A stretch of 60,513 bases of DNA from positions 1 through 60,513 of the forward strand of contig NZ_MOWM01000028.1 of NCBI RefSeq assembly GCF_016082275.1, given 5' to 3'. The translations under genes were made by a program, and so were the position numbers. Shown one piece after another: positions 27,130 through 36,932 of this stretch. This DNA comes from Variovorax sp. E3. GTDB lineage: Bacteria > Pseudomonadota > Gammaproteobacteria > Burkholderiales > Burkholderiaceae_C. Positions within the stretch are counted from its first letter, which is position 1; each line of letters starts with the position of its first letter. Below the pieces are notes generated by a model, which did not search any database, was not told the origin of the DNA, and saw only the letters and a program-made list of their open reading frames with translations.

Positions 27130-28076
27130 TGAAAAACATCCTCTTCGTCGCCGACCCGCTCGATCAGTTCAAGATCTACAAGGACACGACCTTCTCGATG
27201 ATGCGCGAGGCCCAGCGCCGCGGCCATCGCATCGCGGCCTGCCTGCCGCAGGACATCCAGTGGAAGTCGGGCGGCCTCGTCACCGCCAACGTGCAGCAGA
27301 TCACGCTGACCGGCGACGCCAGGGACTGGTACCGCGTCGACATCACCGAGTCGAAGGCGCTGAAGGACTTCGACGTGGTGCTGATGCGCAAGGACCCGCC
27401 CTTCGACGCCGAGTACATCTACGCCACGCACCTGCTGGAGCAGGCCGAGCGCGAAGGCGGCCGCGTGGTCAATACGCCGCGCGCGCTGCGCGATCACCCC
27501 GAGAAGCTCGCGATCATGGAGTTTCCGCAGTTCGTCACGCCCACGCTGGTCACGCGCAGCGCGCAGGCCGTGCGCGACTTCCATGCCGAGCACGGCGACA
27601 TCATCCTGAAGCCGCTCGACGGCATGGGCGGCATGGGCATCTTTCGCGTGAAGCAGGACGCGCTGAACCTCGGCTCCATCGTCGAGACGCTCAACAAGGA
27701 CGGCGCCGAGACCATCATGGTGCAGCGCTTCGTGCCGGACGTGGTGCAGGGCGACAAGCGCATCCTGATCATCGCGGGCGAGCCGGCGCCCTTCGTGCTG
27801 GCGCGCATTCCGCAAGGCACCGAGGTGCGCGGCAACCTGGCGGCCGGCGGCAAGGGCGTGGCCCAGCCGCTGACGGCGCGCAACCGCGAAATTGCCGAGA
27901 CCATCGGCCGTGTGCTCGCACCGCGCGGGCTGCTGCTGATCGGGCTCGACGTGATCGGCGACTCGGTCACCGAAATCAACGTGACCAGCCCGACCTGCTT
28001 CCAGGAAATCACCGAGCAGACCGGCTTCGACGTGCCGAAGATGTTTGTCGACGCGCTGGAAAAAAGCCTGGCCTGA
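27129..28076 (+). CDS. gshB: Glutathione synthetase
   Basis: GshB adds glycine to gamma-glutamylcysteine. The 315-residue ATP-grasp protein has ILFVADPLDQFKIYKDTTFSMMREAQRRGH in blocks at the N-terminus, DVVLMRKDPPFDAEYIYATHLLE, the ATP-binding DIILKPLDGMGGMGIFRV, RILIIAGEPAPFVLARIP and the metal-binding EINVTSPTCFQEI. The length is normal. It ends inside a perfect hairpin shared with the convergent PepSY gene. Confidence 0.96.
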   Translation: MKNILFVADPLDQFKIYKDTTFSMMREAQRRGHRIAACLPQDIQWKSGGLVTANVQQITLTGDARDWYRVDITESKALKDFDVVLMRKDPPFDAEYIYATHLLEQAEREGGRVVNTPRALRDHPEKLAIMEFPQFVTPTLVTRSAQAVRDFHAEHGDIILKPLDGMGGMGIFRVKQDALNLGSIVETLNKDGAETIMVQRFVPDVVQGDKRILIIAGEPAPFVLARIPQGTEVRGNLAAGGKGVAQPLTARNREIAETIGRVLAPRGLLLIGLDVIGDSVTEINVTSPTCFQEITEQTGFDVPKMFVDALEKSLA

Positions 28077-28090
28077 GGTTCGCCTCAGGC
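28071..28090. terminator. Hairpin carrying both convergent stop codons (gshB / PepSY)
   Basis: GCCTGAGG (28071-28078), loop TTCG, CCTCAGGC (28083-28090) form a perfect 8-bp stem with a tetraloop. The left arm contains the gshB TGA (28074-28076) and the right arm the complement of the PepSY stop (28085-28087). There is no U-tract on either side, so it may be an RNA 3'-end stabiliser or a weak bidirectional terminator. Confidence 0.5.
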
Positions 28091-29340
28091 TGCCTTGGAC
28101 AGTCCTGGGCGCCGCTCCTGCAGCCGCCGTGAGCGCCGCTTGCGTGCCCAGATGACGATGCCCGTGACGGACAGCATCGCCACCATCAGCCCCATGGCCG
28201 ACATCAGGATGCGCCCCGGCATGCCGAGGATGCGCCCGCCATGCAGCGGCAGTTGCAGCTGCGAGAACACGTCCGCCGCCGTGCCGTGCCAGGGGTGGTT
28301 GCTGCCGATGACGTGGCCGTCGCGCCCGTCGATGTAGAGGTTCGACAAGCCCATGCCGTCGCTGTCGTCGTGCGTGGCGTGGTCGAAGAAAGACACGTTG
28401 TAGAAGCCGCCGCGCGCGTTGTAGAACACGCCGCCCAGCGGCGTGGTCCAGCCGCGATGCCGCGCCTCGGCGTCGGCCTGCGCCACCACTTCGCGCAAGC
28501 CGATCGTCGGCTCGATGCGCGTGCCCAGCGGCGCGAGCGGCACCAGCGCCGACGGCCCGGGCGTGGTCTTCGAGACCAGCGACAGCACCGGGTAGAACAC
28601 CTCCTTGTAGAGGTTCAGTGAGAACGAGGTGAAGGCGATGACGAGGATCAGCCCCCAGATCCACAGCCCGCCCGCGCGGTGCAGGTCGAAGTTGAGCTTG
28701 TAGCCGCCGGCCGCCCAGCGCACCGTCCATGCCGGCTTCCAGCGCTGCCACCAGACGGCGGCGGGCCGGTGCTCGGGATGCACGGCCTTGCGCAGCCTGC
28801 GCGGCGTGGTCAGATAAAGCGCCACGAAGCTGTCGAGCAGCCACAGCAGCGCCACGCCGCCCATGATCCAGTAGCCGACGCGGTCGGTGCCCCACATGGC
28901 CGGCACGTGCAGCATGTAGTGCAGCTTGCGCAGGAAGGGCATCAGCGTCTCGGGCTTGAGCGAGACGGCGCTCGAGTCGCGCTGTCCGCGCACCTCGGCG
29001 GTCACCGGGTCGACGAACACCTGGTTGTAGCCCAGCCTGAAGGGCTTGCCCGTGGCCGGGTCGGTGCGCGGCTGCACGAAGTAGCCGGCTGCGTGGCCTT
29101 CCTCGAAGCCGAGCGGAAGGTAGGCGACCCTCGCGCGCGGGTCGTGTTTTCGACGGCGGCCGCCAGCTCGAACGGGTCCTTGAACGGGCCGCGTGCCGTG
29201 GTGTCGTAGAGCTTGCGATTGAGCCAGCCGTCGATCTCGTGGTCCCACGAGATGACGGCGCCGGTCAGGCCCGAGACGATGAGGAACAGCGCGACCGCGA
29301 GTCCTGCCCAGCGGTGGACCGTGGTCGCGAAGGCGCGCAT
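28085..29340 (-). CDS. PepSY-associated TM protein (one apparent deletion)
   Basis: This PepSY-TM family inner-membrane protein has four hydrophobic segments: FATTVHRWAGLAVALFLIVSGLTG near the N-terminus, GYWIMGGVALLWLLDSFVALYL, IWGLILVIAFTSFSLNLY and MSAMGLMVAMLSVTGIVIWARKR in blocks, with His residues on helix ends. Such proteins accompany siderophore receptors and may reduce or release iron from the siderophore. The frame breaks at 29147-29150, where a missing T (A in the coding strand) in a homopolymer separates AAAVE from the RVAYLPLGFEEG part. The rebuilt length is 418 residues. It starts seven bases after the receptor gene stop, so the two are co-transcribed. Confidence 0.87.
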
Positions 29341-29347
29341 GGCGTGC

Positions 29348-31562
29348 TCAGAAGTCGATGGTGCCGCTCACCGCGAAGGTGCGCGGCGCGCCCAGCACCA
29401 GGTAGTTGGAGCCTTGCGTGCCACCCACCGAAGCCCAGTACGACTTGTTGAACAGGTTGTCGATGCGCGCGCGCAGCGTGAGCGTGCGGTTGTTGCCCAG
29501 GTCGACCAGGTAGCGCGCGCCGATGTCGACGCGCGTCCACGACGGCACCGACTGCGTGTTGGTGGCGTTGGCGTACTGCTTCGAGGTGTAGAGCACGCGT
29601 GCGTTCAGCGACAGGTTGCGCAGGCCCGGCACGTCCCACTCGGCGCCCAGGTTGGCTTGCTGCTTGGCCACGCCGATGGCGGTGAGGCCGTCGGTGGCGC
29701 CGCCTTGCGTGTTCTTCTGCTTGGGGTCGAGCAGCGTCAGGCCGCCGAGCAGGCGCAGGCCCTTGACGGGCTGGCCGAACACCGAGAACTCCAGGCCCTG
29801 GTTGCGCTGCTTGCCGTAGGAGCCGTAGGTCTGGCCGATGTAGTAGTACGTCGCTGGTCGGTGGTGAAGAACGCGGCGCTGGCGCCGACCGTACCGCCGT
29901 CGTACTTGACGCCGACTTCCTTCTGCTTGGCCTGGTAGGGCGCGAAGATCTCGCCGGCGTTCGTGACCGGACGGTTGTTCACGGTGCCCGGCGCCACGTT
30001 GCCCTTGACGAGGCCTTCGATGTAGTTGGCGTAGGCCGAAATGGTCGGCGTGAACTTGTACACGACACCGGCGACCGGCGTGGTCTTGCTCTTGTCGTAG
30101 GTGCTGCTCTGCTTGATCGTGTTGTAGGCGAAGCTGGTCTGCTCGATGGTCTGGCGGCGCGCGCCCAGCGTGACGAGCAGGCGGTCGTCCAGGAAGGACA
30201 TGGTGTCCGCGATGGCCACGCTCGAGGTGTCGATCTTGTCGGTCAGGCGCGGATCGTCCAGAGTGTTACCCACGAAGGCGCGTTCGCGAACGGGTAGGGC
30301 GAGGGGTATGGCGAGTAGATGTTGTTGCGCACGCTGCCCGCCGAGATGGCGTAGGCGTTGTCGCGGTCGTTGCTGTACTTTGCCGCCGACACCACCACGC
30401 TGTGCTTGACCGGGCCGGTGACGAAGTTGCCGCGCACGCCCACTTCGGCCGTGCCGATGCGGTCCTTGCGGGTGTTGCTGAAGCGCGTGTTGCTGGTGTT
30501 GCCGAAGTTGTCGACGAGCGTCGGGTTCGACAGCACGTTGTCTTCGTTGCTGCGGCGCACGCCGCCGGCGGCCCAGGCCGTGATGTTGTCGGTGATGTCG
30601 ACTTCGCCGCGGAAGGTGGCGAAGGTGTCCTTTTCCTTCGAGTAGCTCCAGGGCTGGGCGAAGTTGGTGCGGGCGTCGGGCGCGCGCGGAATCGGCAGCG
30701 AGGAAGAGGGCGTGAGGCTCGGGCGGCCGTCCTTCAGGTCGTAGTCCTGGTAGCCGAAGTCGGCCGACAGCCGCACGTTGCGGTTGTGCCAGTCCAGGCC
30801 CACGCCGAAGGCGCTCAGTTCCTGGCTTTCCTTGTTGACGCCGGTGCCGCCGTCGCGGCGCACCGCGTTCACGCGCACGCCCAGGCTGTCGTCGGGACCG
30901 AAGCGGCGTGCCAGGTCGAGGTTGACGAAGCCCTGGTCGCCGCTTTGCACGCCGAAGCCGACGCGCGTGAGCGGCTCGTTGGGCGCGCGCTTGGGCAGCA
31001 GGTTGATGGCACCGCCGATGCCGCTGCCGCCGGGGGCCGCGCCGTTCAGGAAGGTGTTGGCGCCGCGGAACACTTCCACGCGCTCGAAGAATTCAGAGGC
31101 GATGTACTGGCGCGGCAGCATGCCGTACAGGCCGTTGTACGAGACGTCGTCCGAGTACACGGGGAAGCCGCGCACCACGTACAGCTCCTGGAAGTTGCCG
31201 AAGCCGCGCGCCTGGCGCACCGACGGGTCGTTCAGCAGCACGTCGGCCACGCTCTTGGCCTGCTGGTCCTGGATCAGCTCGTTGGTGTAGTTGGTGCTGG
31301 AAAACGGCGTGCTCATCATGTCCTGGTTGCCCAGGATGCCCACGCGCCCGCCGCGCGCCACCTGGCCGCCGGCGTAGGGCTTGGTCAGGCCTTCGGCCGA
31401 TGCGTCGGCACTGGCTTCGACGTTCACCGTGGTCAGCGTGCCACTCGATGCCGCACCGGCGGCCGGTTCGGCCGGGGTGGTTTGGGCCAGGGCTGCGGCG
31501 GCATGGAGCGCGAGCAGCGTTGCGACCACGGTAGGCCGGAGGTAGAAGGGAGTGGCAGGCAT
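29348..31562 (-). CDS. TonB-dependent siderophore receptor (two apparent deletions)
   Basis: This is an outer-membrane barrel that imports ferric siderophores using TonB energy. It has a signal peptide (MPATPFYLRPTVVATLLALHAAAALAQ), a plug domain (KSVADVLLNDPSVRQ, VRGFPVYSDDVSYNGLYG, ERVEVFRGANTFLNG) and the typical last residue Phe (VSGTIDF). Length is 738 residues after repair. The frame breaks at 30277-30278 (ANAP to GNTLDDPRLTDK) and about 29849-29854 (FFTTDQ to YYYIGQTYG-like sequence); each needs one base. ATG 31562 is preferred because the upstream ATG at 31604 lies within the Fur-like site. The PepSY gene follows. Confidence 0.9.
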
Positions 31563-31574
31563 GGGCGGTTCGAA

Positions 31575-31602
31575 ATAATGCAAATGAGAACCGTTATTGT
31601 TC
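31575..31602 (-). promoter_or_regulatory. Candidate Fur box upstream of the siderophore receptor
   Basis: The stretch around ATGCAAATGAGAACCG followed by TTATTGTT (31578-31601) resembles Fur operators (GATAAT-type hexamers, TGAGAA-N-TTAT core). It lies within 40 bases of the receptor start, where an iron-loaded Fur would block transcription. The assignment rests on pattern and gene context only. Confidence 0.55.
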
Positions 31603-31678
31603 ATCCACTCGCACCCGCCCACCGATACTTTATTGCACTGTTGCGAAAATGTGTCAGTAAAAAGGTTGCAACGCCGGC

Positions 31679-32446
31679 CTACCGCCCCGAAAGCCGCCCA
31701 TCCACGAACACGTGCAGTTCGCCCGGCGCGAACTGCGTCCAGGCCTCGTTGGTGGTCAGTGGCGCCGTCACCACCACGGCCACGCGGTCGCTGGGCGTGG
31801 TGTGCTGGGCGAAGTCGATCGCCAGGTCTTCGTCCGACAGCTGCGCGGTGACGAAGGGGTGCTGGCGCTCCACGTACCAGAGGTTGGTCGACGCATGCGC
31901 CCACAGCGCCTGGCCGTTGGACAGCATGAAGTTGAAGGTGCCGTGGCTCGCCAGTTGCGGGGCCAGTTCGCGCAGCGTGAGCGTCAGTTCCTCGATGCTC
32001 GGCACGCCCGCGTGCGACTTGGCCAGCTCCTGCATGATCCAGCAGAAGGCGTGCTCGCTGTCGGTGTTGCCCACCGGGTGGAAGTTGCCATGCAGGCGCG
32101 GGCGAAATTCTTTCAGGTCGCCGTTGTGCGCGAACACCCAGTAGCGCCCCCACAGCTCGCGCACGAACGGGTGGCAGTTCTGCAGGTTGACCTCGCCCTG
32201 CGTCGCCTTGCGGATGTGCGCGATGACGTTGCGGCTCTGTATGGGGTAGCGGCGGATCAGCTCCGCCACCGGCGATTCGCACGCCGGCTGGTGGTCGACG
32301 AAGTGGCGCAGCCCGCGGTCCTCGAAGAACGCGATGCCCCAGCCGTCGGCGTGGTGGTCGGTGCGGCCGCCGCGTTGCGCGAACCCCGTGAAGCTGAAGG
32401 TCACGTCGGTCGGCGTGTTGCAGTTCATCCCTAGCAATTGGCACAT
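31679..32446 (-). CDS. Class II glutamine amidotransferase (YafJ-like)
   Basis: The protein begins MCQLLGMN, so Cys2 becomes the N-terminal nucleophile after Met removal, as in Ntn-hydrolase amidotransferases. It continues with FAQRGGRTDHHADGWGIAFFED, NVIAHIRKATQGEVNLQNCHPF and WVFAHNGDL, all standard for the glutaminase domain. At 255 residues there is no synthetase domain, so it would act alone or with an unknown partner. It lies upstream of, and in the same direction as, the siderophore receptor, 116 bases away. The function is not established for this family. Confidence 0.88.
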   Translation of the reverse strand: MCQLLGMNCNTPTDVTFSFTGFAQRGGRTDHHADGWGIAFFEDRGLRHFVDHQPACESPVAELIRRYPIQSRNVIAHIRKATQGEVNLQNCHPFVRELWGRYWVFAHNGDLKEFRPRLHGNFHPVGNTDSEHAFCWIMQELAKSHAGVPSIEELTLTLRELAPQLASHGTFNFMLSNGQALWAHASTNLWYVERQHPFVTAQLSDEDLAIDFAQHTTPSDRVAVVVTAPLTTNEAWTQFAPGELHVFVDGRLSGR

Positions 32447-32497
32447 GCCTGCGATTAGACCGCGATTCAGGCCGCGATTCGCGCGGCCGGTGCGGCG

Positions 32498-33643
32498 CTA
32501 CCGCAGGAACTTGCCTTCCTTCGTCACCCGCACCATCTCGATGAAGCGCGAGCCGGTGTTGCTGGCGCCGGTGAAGTCGACCTCCATGTTGCTCACGCGC
32601 AGCTTCATCGACTTCAGCGTGGCGTGCAGCTTGGCGCGCGTCAGGTCGCGCCCGGTGCGGCGCAGCGCCTCGATCATCACCAGCGCGTTCACATAGCCTT
32701 CGTAGCTCAGGTAGCCCACGTCGACCTTCGCGCGCTCGGCCAGCTGCCGATACTCCCTGGCGCCGGCGTCCACTTCGCTCCAGGGGTAGGGCACGATCTG
32801 CGAAATCGCGAGCCCGCTGGTCTTGTCGCCCACCAGCCGCGCCGTGACGTCGCCCGGCACGATCGACATGCCGTAGAACATCTGGCGCCCGCCCGCGGCC
32901 CAGGCGCTCTTCATGACCTCGCCGCCGATGCCGCCGCCCAGGTACATGATCACGGCCTGCGCCTTGCTGTCGGCCAGCGTCTTGCCCGAGGCTTCGTTGG
33001 CCGAGCCGTCGCCCTTCACCGGCACGGCGGCCACGGGCTTGAGTTGCAAGGTCGCGAGCGCGGCCTCGACCAGCTTGGCCACTTCGGCGCCGCCGGGGTT
33101 GTCGAGGTAGGCCACGGCGATGCGCGAGACGCCGATGGTTGTCAGGTGCTGCACCAGTGCCTGCGCCTCGCGCGCGAAAGTGGCGCGCACGAAGTATCCG
33201 GAGCCCGCGACCTTCTCGCGCGCCGAGTCGGACACCGCGTAGCCGCCGACCATCGGCGCGCCGCTCTGGTTCAGCACCTTGGCCGCCGCCGCGGTCGTGC
33301 CCGAGCCCACGCAGCCGAAGAAGGCGAAGGCGTGGTGCTCGCCGAGCAGCTTCTCGTAGTTGGCCACGGCCTTCTGGGGCACCAGCTCGTCGTCGAGCGA
33401 CACCAGCTTGATCTTGCGGCCCGCCAGGCCGCCCTGCGCATTGACGGCGTCGAAGGCCAGCCCCGCGCCGGCCACCACCACCTTGATCGGCGCGCCCAGC
33501 GGCCCGCTCAGGATGCCGGTGTGGCCGAGCACGATCTCGGTGTCGCTCACGCCGCTCTCGGCGGCATGGGCAAGAGACGAAAGGCCGAGCGCGGGCATGG
33601 CCACGGCTGCCGCCGAGGCAGCAATGAAATTTCTGCGGTGCAT
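32498..33643 (-). CDS. Branched-chain amino acid ABC transporter-type binding protein
   Basis: This is a 381-residue periplasmic binding protein of the LivK/Peripla_BP_6 type. It has an RR-containing signal (MHRRNFIAASAAAVAMPALG...AHA), then VSDTEIVLGHTGILSGPLGAP, LVSLDDELVPQKAVANYEKLL and LSYEGYVNALVMIEALRRTGRDLTR in blocks. No LivHMGF partner genes are adjacent, so it is an orphan in this window. ATG 33643 begins a clean signal peptide; the frame is open further upstream only by chance. The ligand cannot be told from sequence. Confidence 0.87.
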   Translation of the reverse strand: MHRRNFIAASAAAVAMPALGLSSLAHAAESGVSDTEIVLGHTGILSGPLGAPIKVVVAGAGLAFDAVNAQGGLAGRKIKLVSLDDELVPQKAVANYEKLLGEHHAFAFFGCVGSGTTAAAAKVLNQSGAPMVGGYAVSDSAREKVAGSGYFVRATFAREAQALVQHLTTIGVSRIAVAYLDNPGGAEVAKLVEAALATLQLKPVAAVPVKGDGSANEASGKTLADSKAQAVIMYLGGGIGGEVMKSAWAAGGRQMFYGMSIVPGDVTARLVGDKTSGLAISQIVPYPWSEVDAGAREYRQLAERAKVDVGYLSYEGYVNALVMIEALRRTGRDLTRAKLHATLKSMKLRVSNMEVDFTGASNTGSRFIEMVRVTKEGKFLR

Positions 33644-33720
33644 GGGGATGGGGCTCGCTGTCGAATTAGATACAACTAATAACAATTGAAAGCGAAAGCC
33701 CCGCTTTCCGCCGCCGGGGT

Positions 33721-35222
33721 TTACCCCGTCTTGCGCGCCGCCTCGGCCGGCCCCTGCCGCAGCTGCCACGCCGCGCACACCGCCAGCGCGCACAGTCCCG
33801 CGAGCATGGCGAACACTTCGTCGAACGCCGCCAGCCGCGCCGGGCTGCTCATCGGGTTGGCCAGCGAATCGCCGTGCGCCGCCAGCCGCCACTCGAGCAC
33901 GATGGCGCACAGGCTCACGCCGCCGCGCCGCCCAGCATGCGCACGAAGTTGATGGCGCTCGCGCCCTGCGGAATCAGCGGCTTGGCCAGCGGCCGCATCG
34001 AGCCCAGATTGAGCGAGGGCAGGATGAAGCCCAGCCCGATGCGCCCGATGATCGCGAACGCCACCAGCAGCCACAGCGCGCTGTCCAGCCGCAGCAGCAT
34101 CATCAGCGCGAACGACGCGGCCAGCAGCGCCAGCCCGATGGTCACCAGCACCCAGGTCGGGTGCTTGTCGGCGAGCCGGCCCACGCCCGCGATGGTCAGC
34201 GCCAGCACGATGCCCGCCGGCAGCAGGATGGTGCCCACGTGCGACGCCGACAGGTGCAGCCCCACCTGCATGTACACCGGCAGCAGATACGTCGAGCCGA
34301 ACAGCGCCGTGCCGTAGATGAACGCCACCACGCTGCCCATGGCGAACTGGCGGTACTTGAACAGCGCCAGGTTCATCAGCGGCGTGCCGCCCGAGGCCGC
34401 GAGCCGCCGCTGCCACCACACGAAGACAGCGAAGGCGGCCAGCGCGCCCACCAGCAGCAGCGCGGCCTGCAGGGGCGAGTCGCCGCGCAGCGCCACCAGC
34501 CCGTTCAGAAGGCACAGCGTGCCCACGGTGCCCAGCGCCAGCCCGCGCGCGTCGAGCCCGCCGCCGCGCACCGCCGCCACGCCGCCCGGCGCCGTGGTCG
34601 GCACGAACTTGTAGGCCAGCCACAGCGAGGCCAGGCAGAACGGCACCACCATGAAGAAGATCGAGCGCCAGCCGAACAGGTCGACCAGCACGCCGCCGAT
34701 GCTCGGCCCGATGGCCGGCGCCAGCACCACGCCCATGCCGAAGATGCCGCTGGCGCGCCCCTGCTCGTGCGGCTCGAAGGCGCGCAGGATGATGATGGCC
34801 GGAATGGGCTGCACCACCCCCGCCGCCAGCCCTTCGGCCACGCGCGCGAACAGCACCAGCGAGAAGTCATTCGCCACGCCGCCCACGATGCCGCCCACCA
34901 GCAGCAGCAACATGGTGCCGACGTAGGTGCGCCGGTAGCCGTAGCGCGACAGCAGCCAGGGCGTGGTGAGCATCGACACCGTCATCGCCACCATGAAGCC
35001 CGAGCTCACCCACTGCGCGCGCTCCTGCCCGAGCGAGAAGTGGTGGCTCATGCCCGGGATCGCCACGTTGACGATGGTCGAGGACATGATCGACGCCATC
35101 GTCCCCACCATGACCGACAGCAGCAAATACCAGCGGTAGTGCTCGCCATAGCGCTGGCGCATCGTGCCGATGGAAGGCGGGGCCGGCGTGGTCGCGGCTT
35201 CGGATGTGTGTGGGGAGGTCAT
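33721..35222 (-). CDS. DHA2/EmrB-family MFS drug exporter (one apparent deletion)
   Basis: This is a 14-helix major facilitator exporter of about 500 residues. After a short cytoplasmic N-terminus (MTSPHTSEAATTPAPP) come LLLSVMVGTMASIMSSTIVNVAIPGM, QWVSSGFMVAMTVSMLTTPWL and GRASGIFGMGVVLAPAIGPSIGGVL in blocks (motif C, typical of antiporters). The frame breaks at 33920-33921: RMLGGAA should run on into GVSLCAIVLEWRLAAHG, and one missing C in a CCC run repairs it. No membrane-fusion (EmrA) gene adjoins. It is divergent from the metallopeptidase gene at 35354, with 131 bases between them. Confidence 0.88.
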
Positions 35223-35353
35223 GGGGCGGCGGAATGTCTCGGGGTCCGTCGTCCTACAAGCATATCGGTGTTTGCGCGGTGAAGGGCGTGCGGGCCGGTC
35301 GCACAATGGGTCGGCTGTCCCCTGTGCGTCTTCCAGAAGATCAAGACAACCCC

Positions 35354-36705
35354 ATGGACTCTCCACTCGACGAACAACAAGCCAACGCGCCCGTCATGGA
35401 GCCCGAAGGCGCGCCCACGCTCGCCTCCGAACTCGCCGCGCCCACCGTGAGCCGCGCCTACCGCTGCCAGTGCGGCCGGCCCGTGTTCCTGCGCAACAGC
35501 GAATGCCTGGCCTGCCACACGCCGCTGGGCTACGTGATCGATCGCCTGGGCGTGGTGCCGCTCGCGCCGGCCGAAGGCGGGGGCGCGCAGCCCGACACCT
35601 TCACCGTGTTCGGCGATCCGCACGGCCCGACCTACCGACGCTGCGCCAACCTCATGACGCCCGCGGCCTGCAGCTGGATGGTGCCGGCCGCGCGCGAGGG
35701 CGAGGCCCTGCCCGTCGACCACCAGGGCCTGGCGCCGGGCTACTGCCTGGCCTGCAGCGTCACGCGCACCATTCCCGATCTCTCGCTGGAGAGCAACGGC
35801 GAACTCTGGCGCAAGCTGGAGACCGCCAAGCGCCGGCTCATCTCGCAACTGCTCGCGCTGGGCCTGCCGGTGGTGAGCCGCCATGCCGACCCGGTGCACG
35901 GTCTGGCCTTCGACTTCCTCAGCAACATGCCGGGCGGCCCGCACGTCATGACCGGCCACGAGCACGGCGTGATCACGCTCAACGCCGAGGAGGCCGAAGA
36001 CGCCGTGCGCGAACGCATCCGCGCCGAGATGCGCGAGCCCTACCGCACGCTGCTGGGTCACTTCCGCCACGAGATCGGCCACTACTACTGGGACCTGCTG
36101 GTGCTGCCCACGCCGTGGATCGACGACTTCCGCACGCTCTTCGGCGACGACCGCGCCGACTACGCCGCCGCGCTGCAGCACCACTACGAACAGGGCCCGC
36201 CGCCCGACTGGGCCGACCGCTTCGTCAGCAGCTACGCGAGCACGCACCCGTGGGAAGACTGGGCCGAGACCTGGGCCCACTACCTGCACATGGCCGACAC
36301 GGCCGATACCGCGATGAGCTTCGGCGTCGATGCCACCACGTCGAGCTCACGAGCGACCTCTTCAGCCTGGCCGACCTGTGGCAGCCGGAGCATCCCGACG
36401 CCGGAAAATTCCTGGACTTCATCAACGGCTGGGTGCTGCTGACCAACGTGCTCAACGAGCTGTCGCGCAGCATGGGCCAGCCCGACTACTACCCCTTCGT
36501 GCTGCCGCGCGCGGCGGTGGGCAAGCTGCAGTTCATCCACGGCGTGATCACCGGGCAGCGGCCGGGCAGCGCGCCGACGATGGTGGTGGCCAGCGATGTG
36601 GCTGCGCCCGCGACTGTGCCTGCGGCGCTCGCGCCCGACGAGCAGGCGCCGCCACAGACGCAATCCCAGACCCAGGGCCAATCGCAGGACGCGAGTCAGC
36701 CCTGA
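35354..36705 (+). CDS. Zinc-ribbon, putative zinc-binding metallopeptidase (one apparent deletion)
   Basis: The protein has an N-terminal zinc ribbon (YRCQCGRPVFLRNSECLACHTPLGYV) and the catalytic zinc motif HEIGHYYWD (HExxH) near residue 240, followed by WEDWAETWAHYLHM, where the Glu could be the third ligand. This matches the Peptidase_Mx family; its targets are unknown. The frame slips at 36333-36334: FGVDA should continue HHVELTSDLFSLADLW, and one C missing from CCC fixes it. The rebuilt length is 450 residues, ending in a Gln/Pro-rich tail (PPQTQSQTQGQSQDASQP). Its last ten bases overlap the convergent CWC gene. Confidence 0.87.
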
Positions 36706-36932
36706 GGCGGCACCGCGCCCGTCGCGCAGCGCACGCAGATGCACGCCAGCCCGCGCATCGATTCCGGCAGGTTCGTGAGCGGCGCGTTGCTGAAGTCGAC
36801 CTGCATGCACCAGCAGGGCGGCTGCGCCTGGCCCGTCTCGCGCTCGATTTCCATCGCGCAGCGGTTCGGCTCGCCGCACAGCGGGCAGCGCGTGGCGTCG
36901 ATCAGTCCGGGGGCTGCAGCCGAAGTGGTCAT
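36696..36932 (-). CDS. Cysteine-rich CWC family protein
   Basis: This 78-residue protein carries CPLCGEPNRCAMEIE and PPCWCMQVDFS, then LACICVRCAT near the end. Several Cys pairs and the Cys-Trp-Cys core define the CWC family, probably a small zinc- or metal-binding protein of unknown role. ATG 36932 overlaps the TGA of the upstream phosphofructokinase gene (ATGA), so translation should be coupled. It overlaps the 3' end of the convergent metallopeptidase gene by ten bases. Confidence 0.82.
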   Translation of the reverse strand: MTTSAAAPGLIDATRCPLCGEPNRCAMEIERETGQAQPPCWCMQVDFSNAPLTNLPESMRGLACICVRCATGAVPPQG

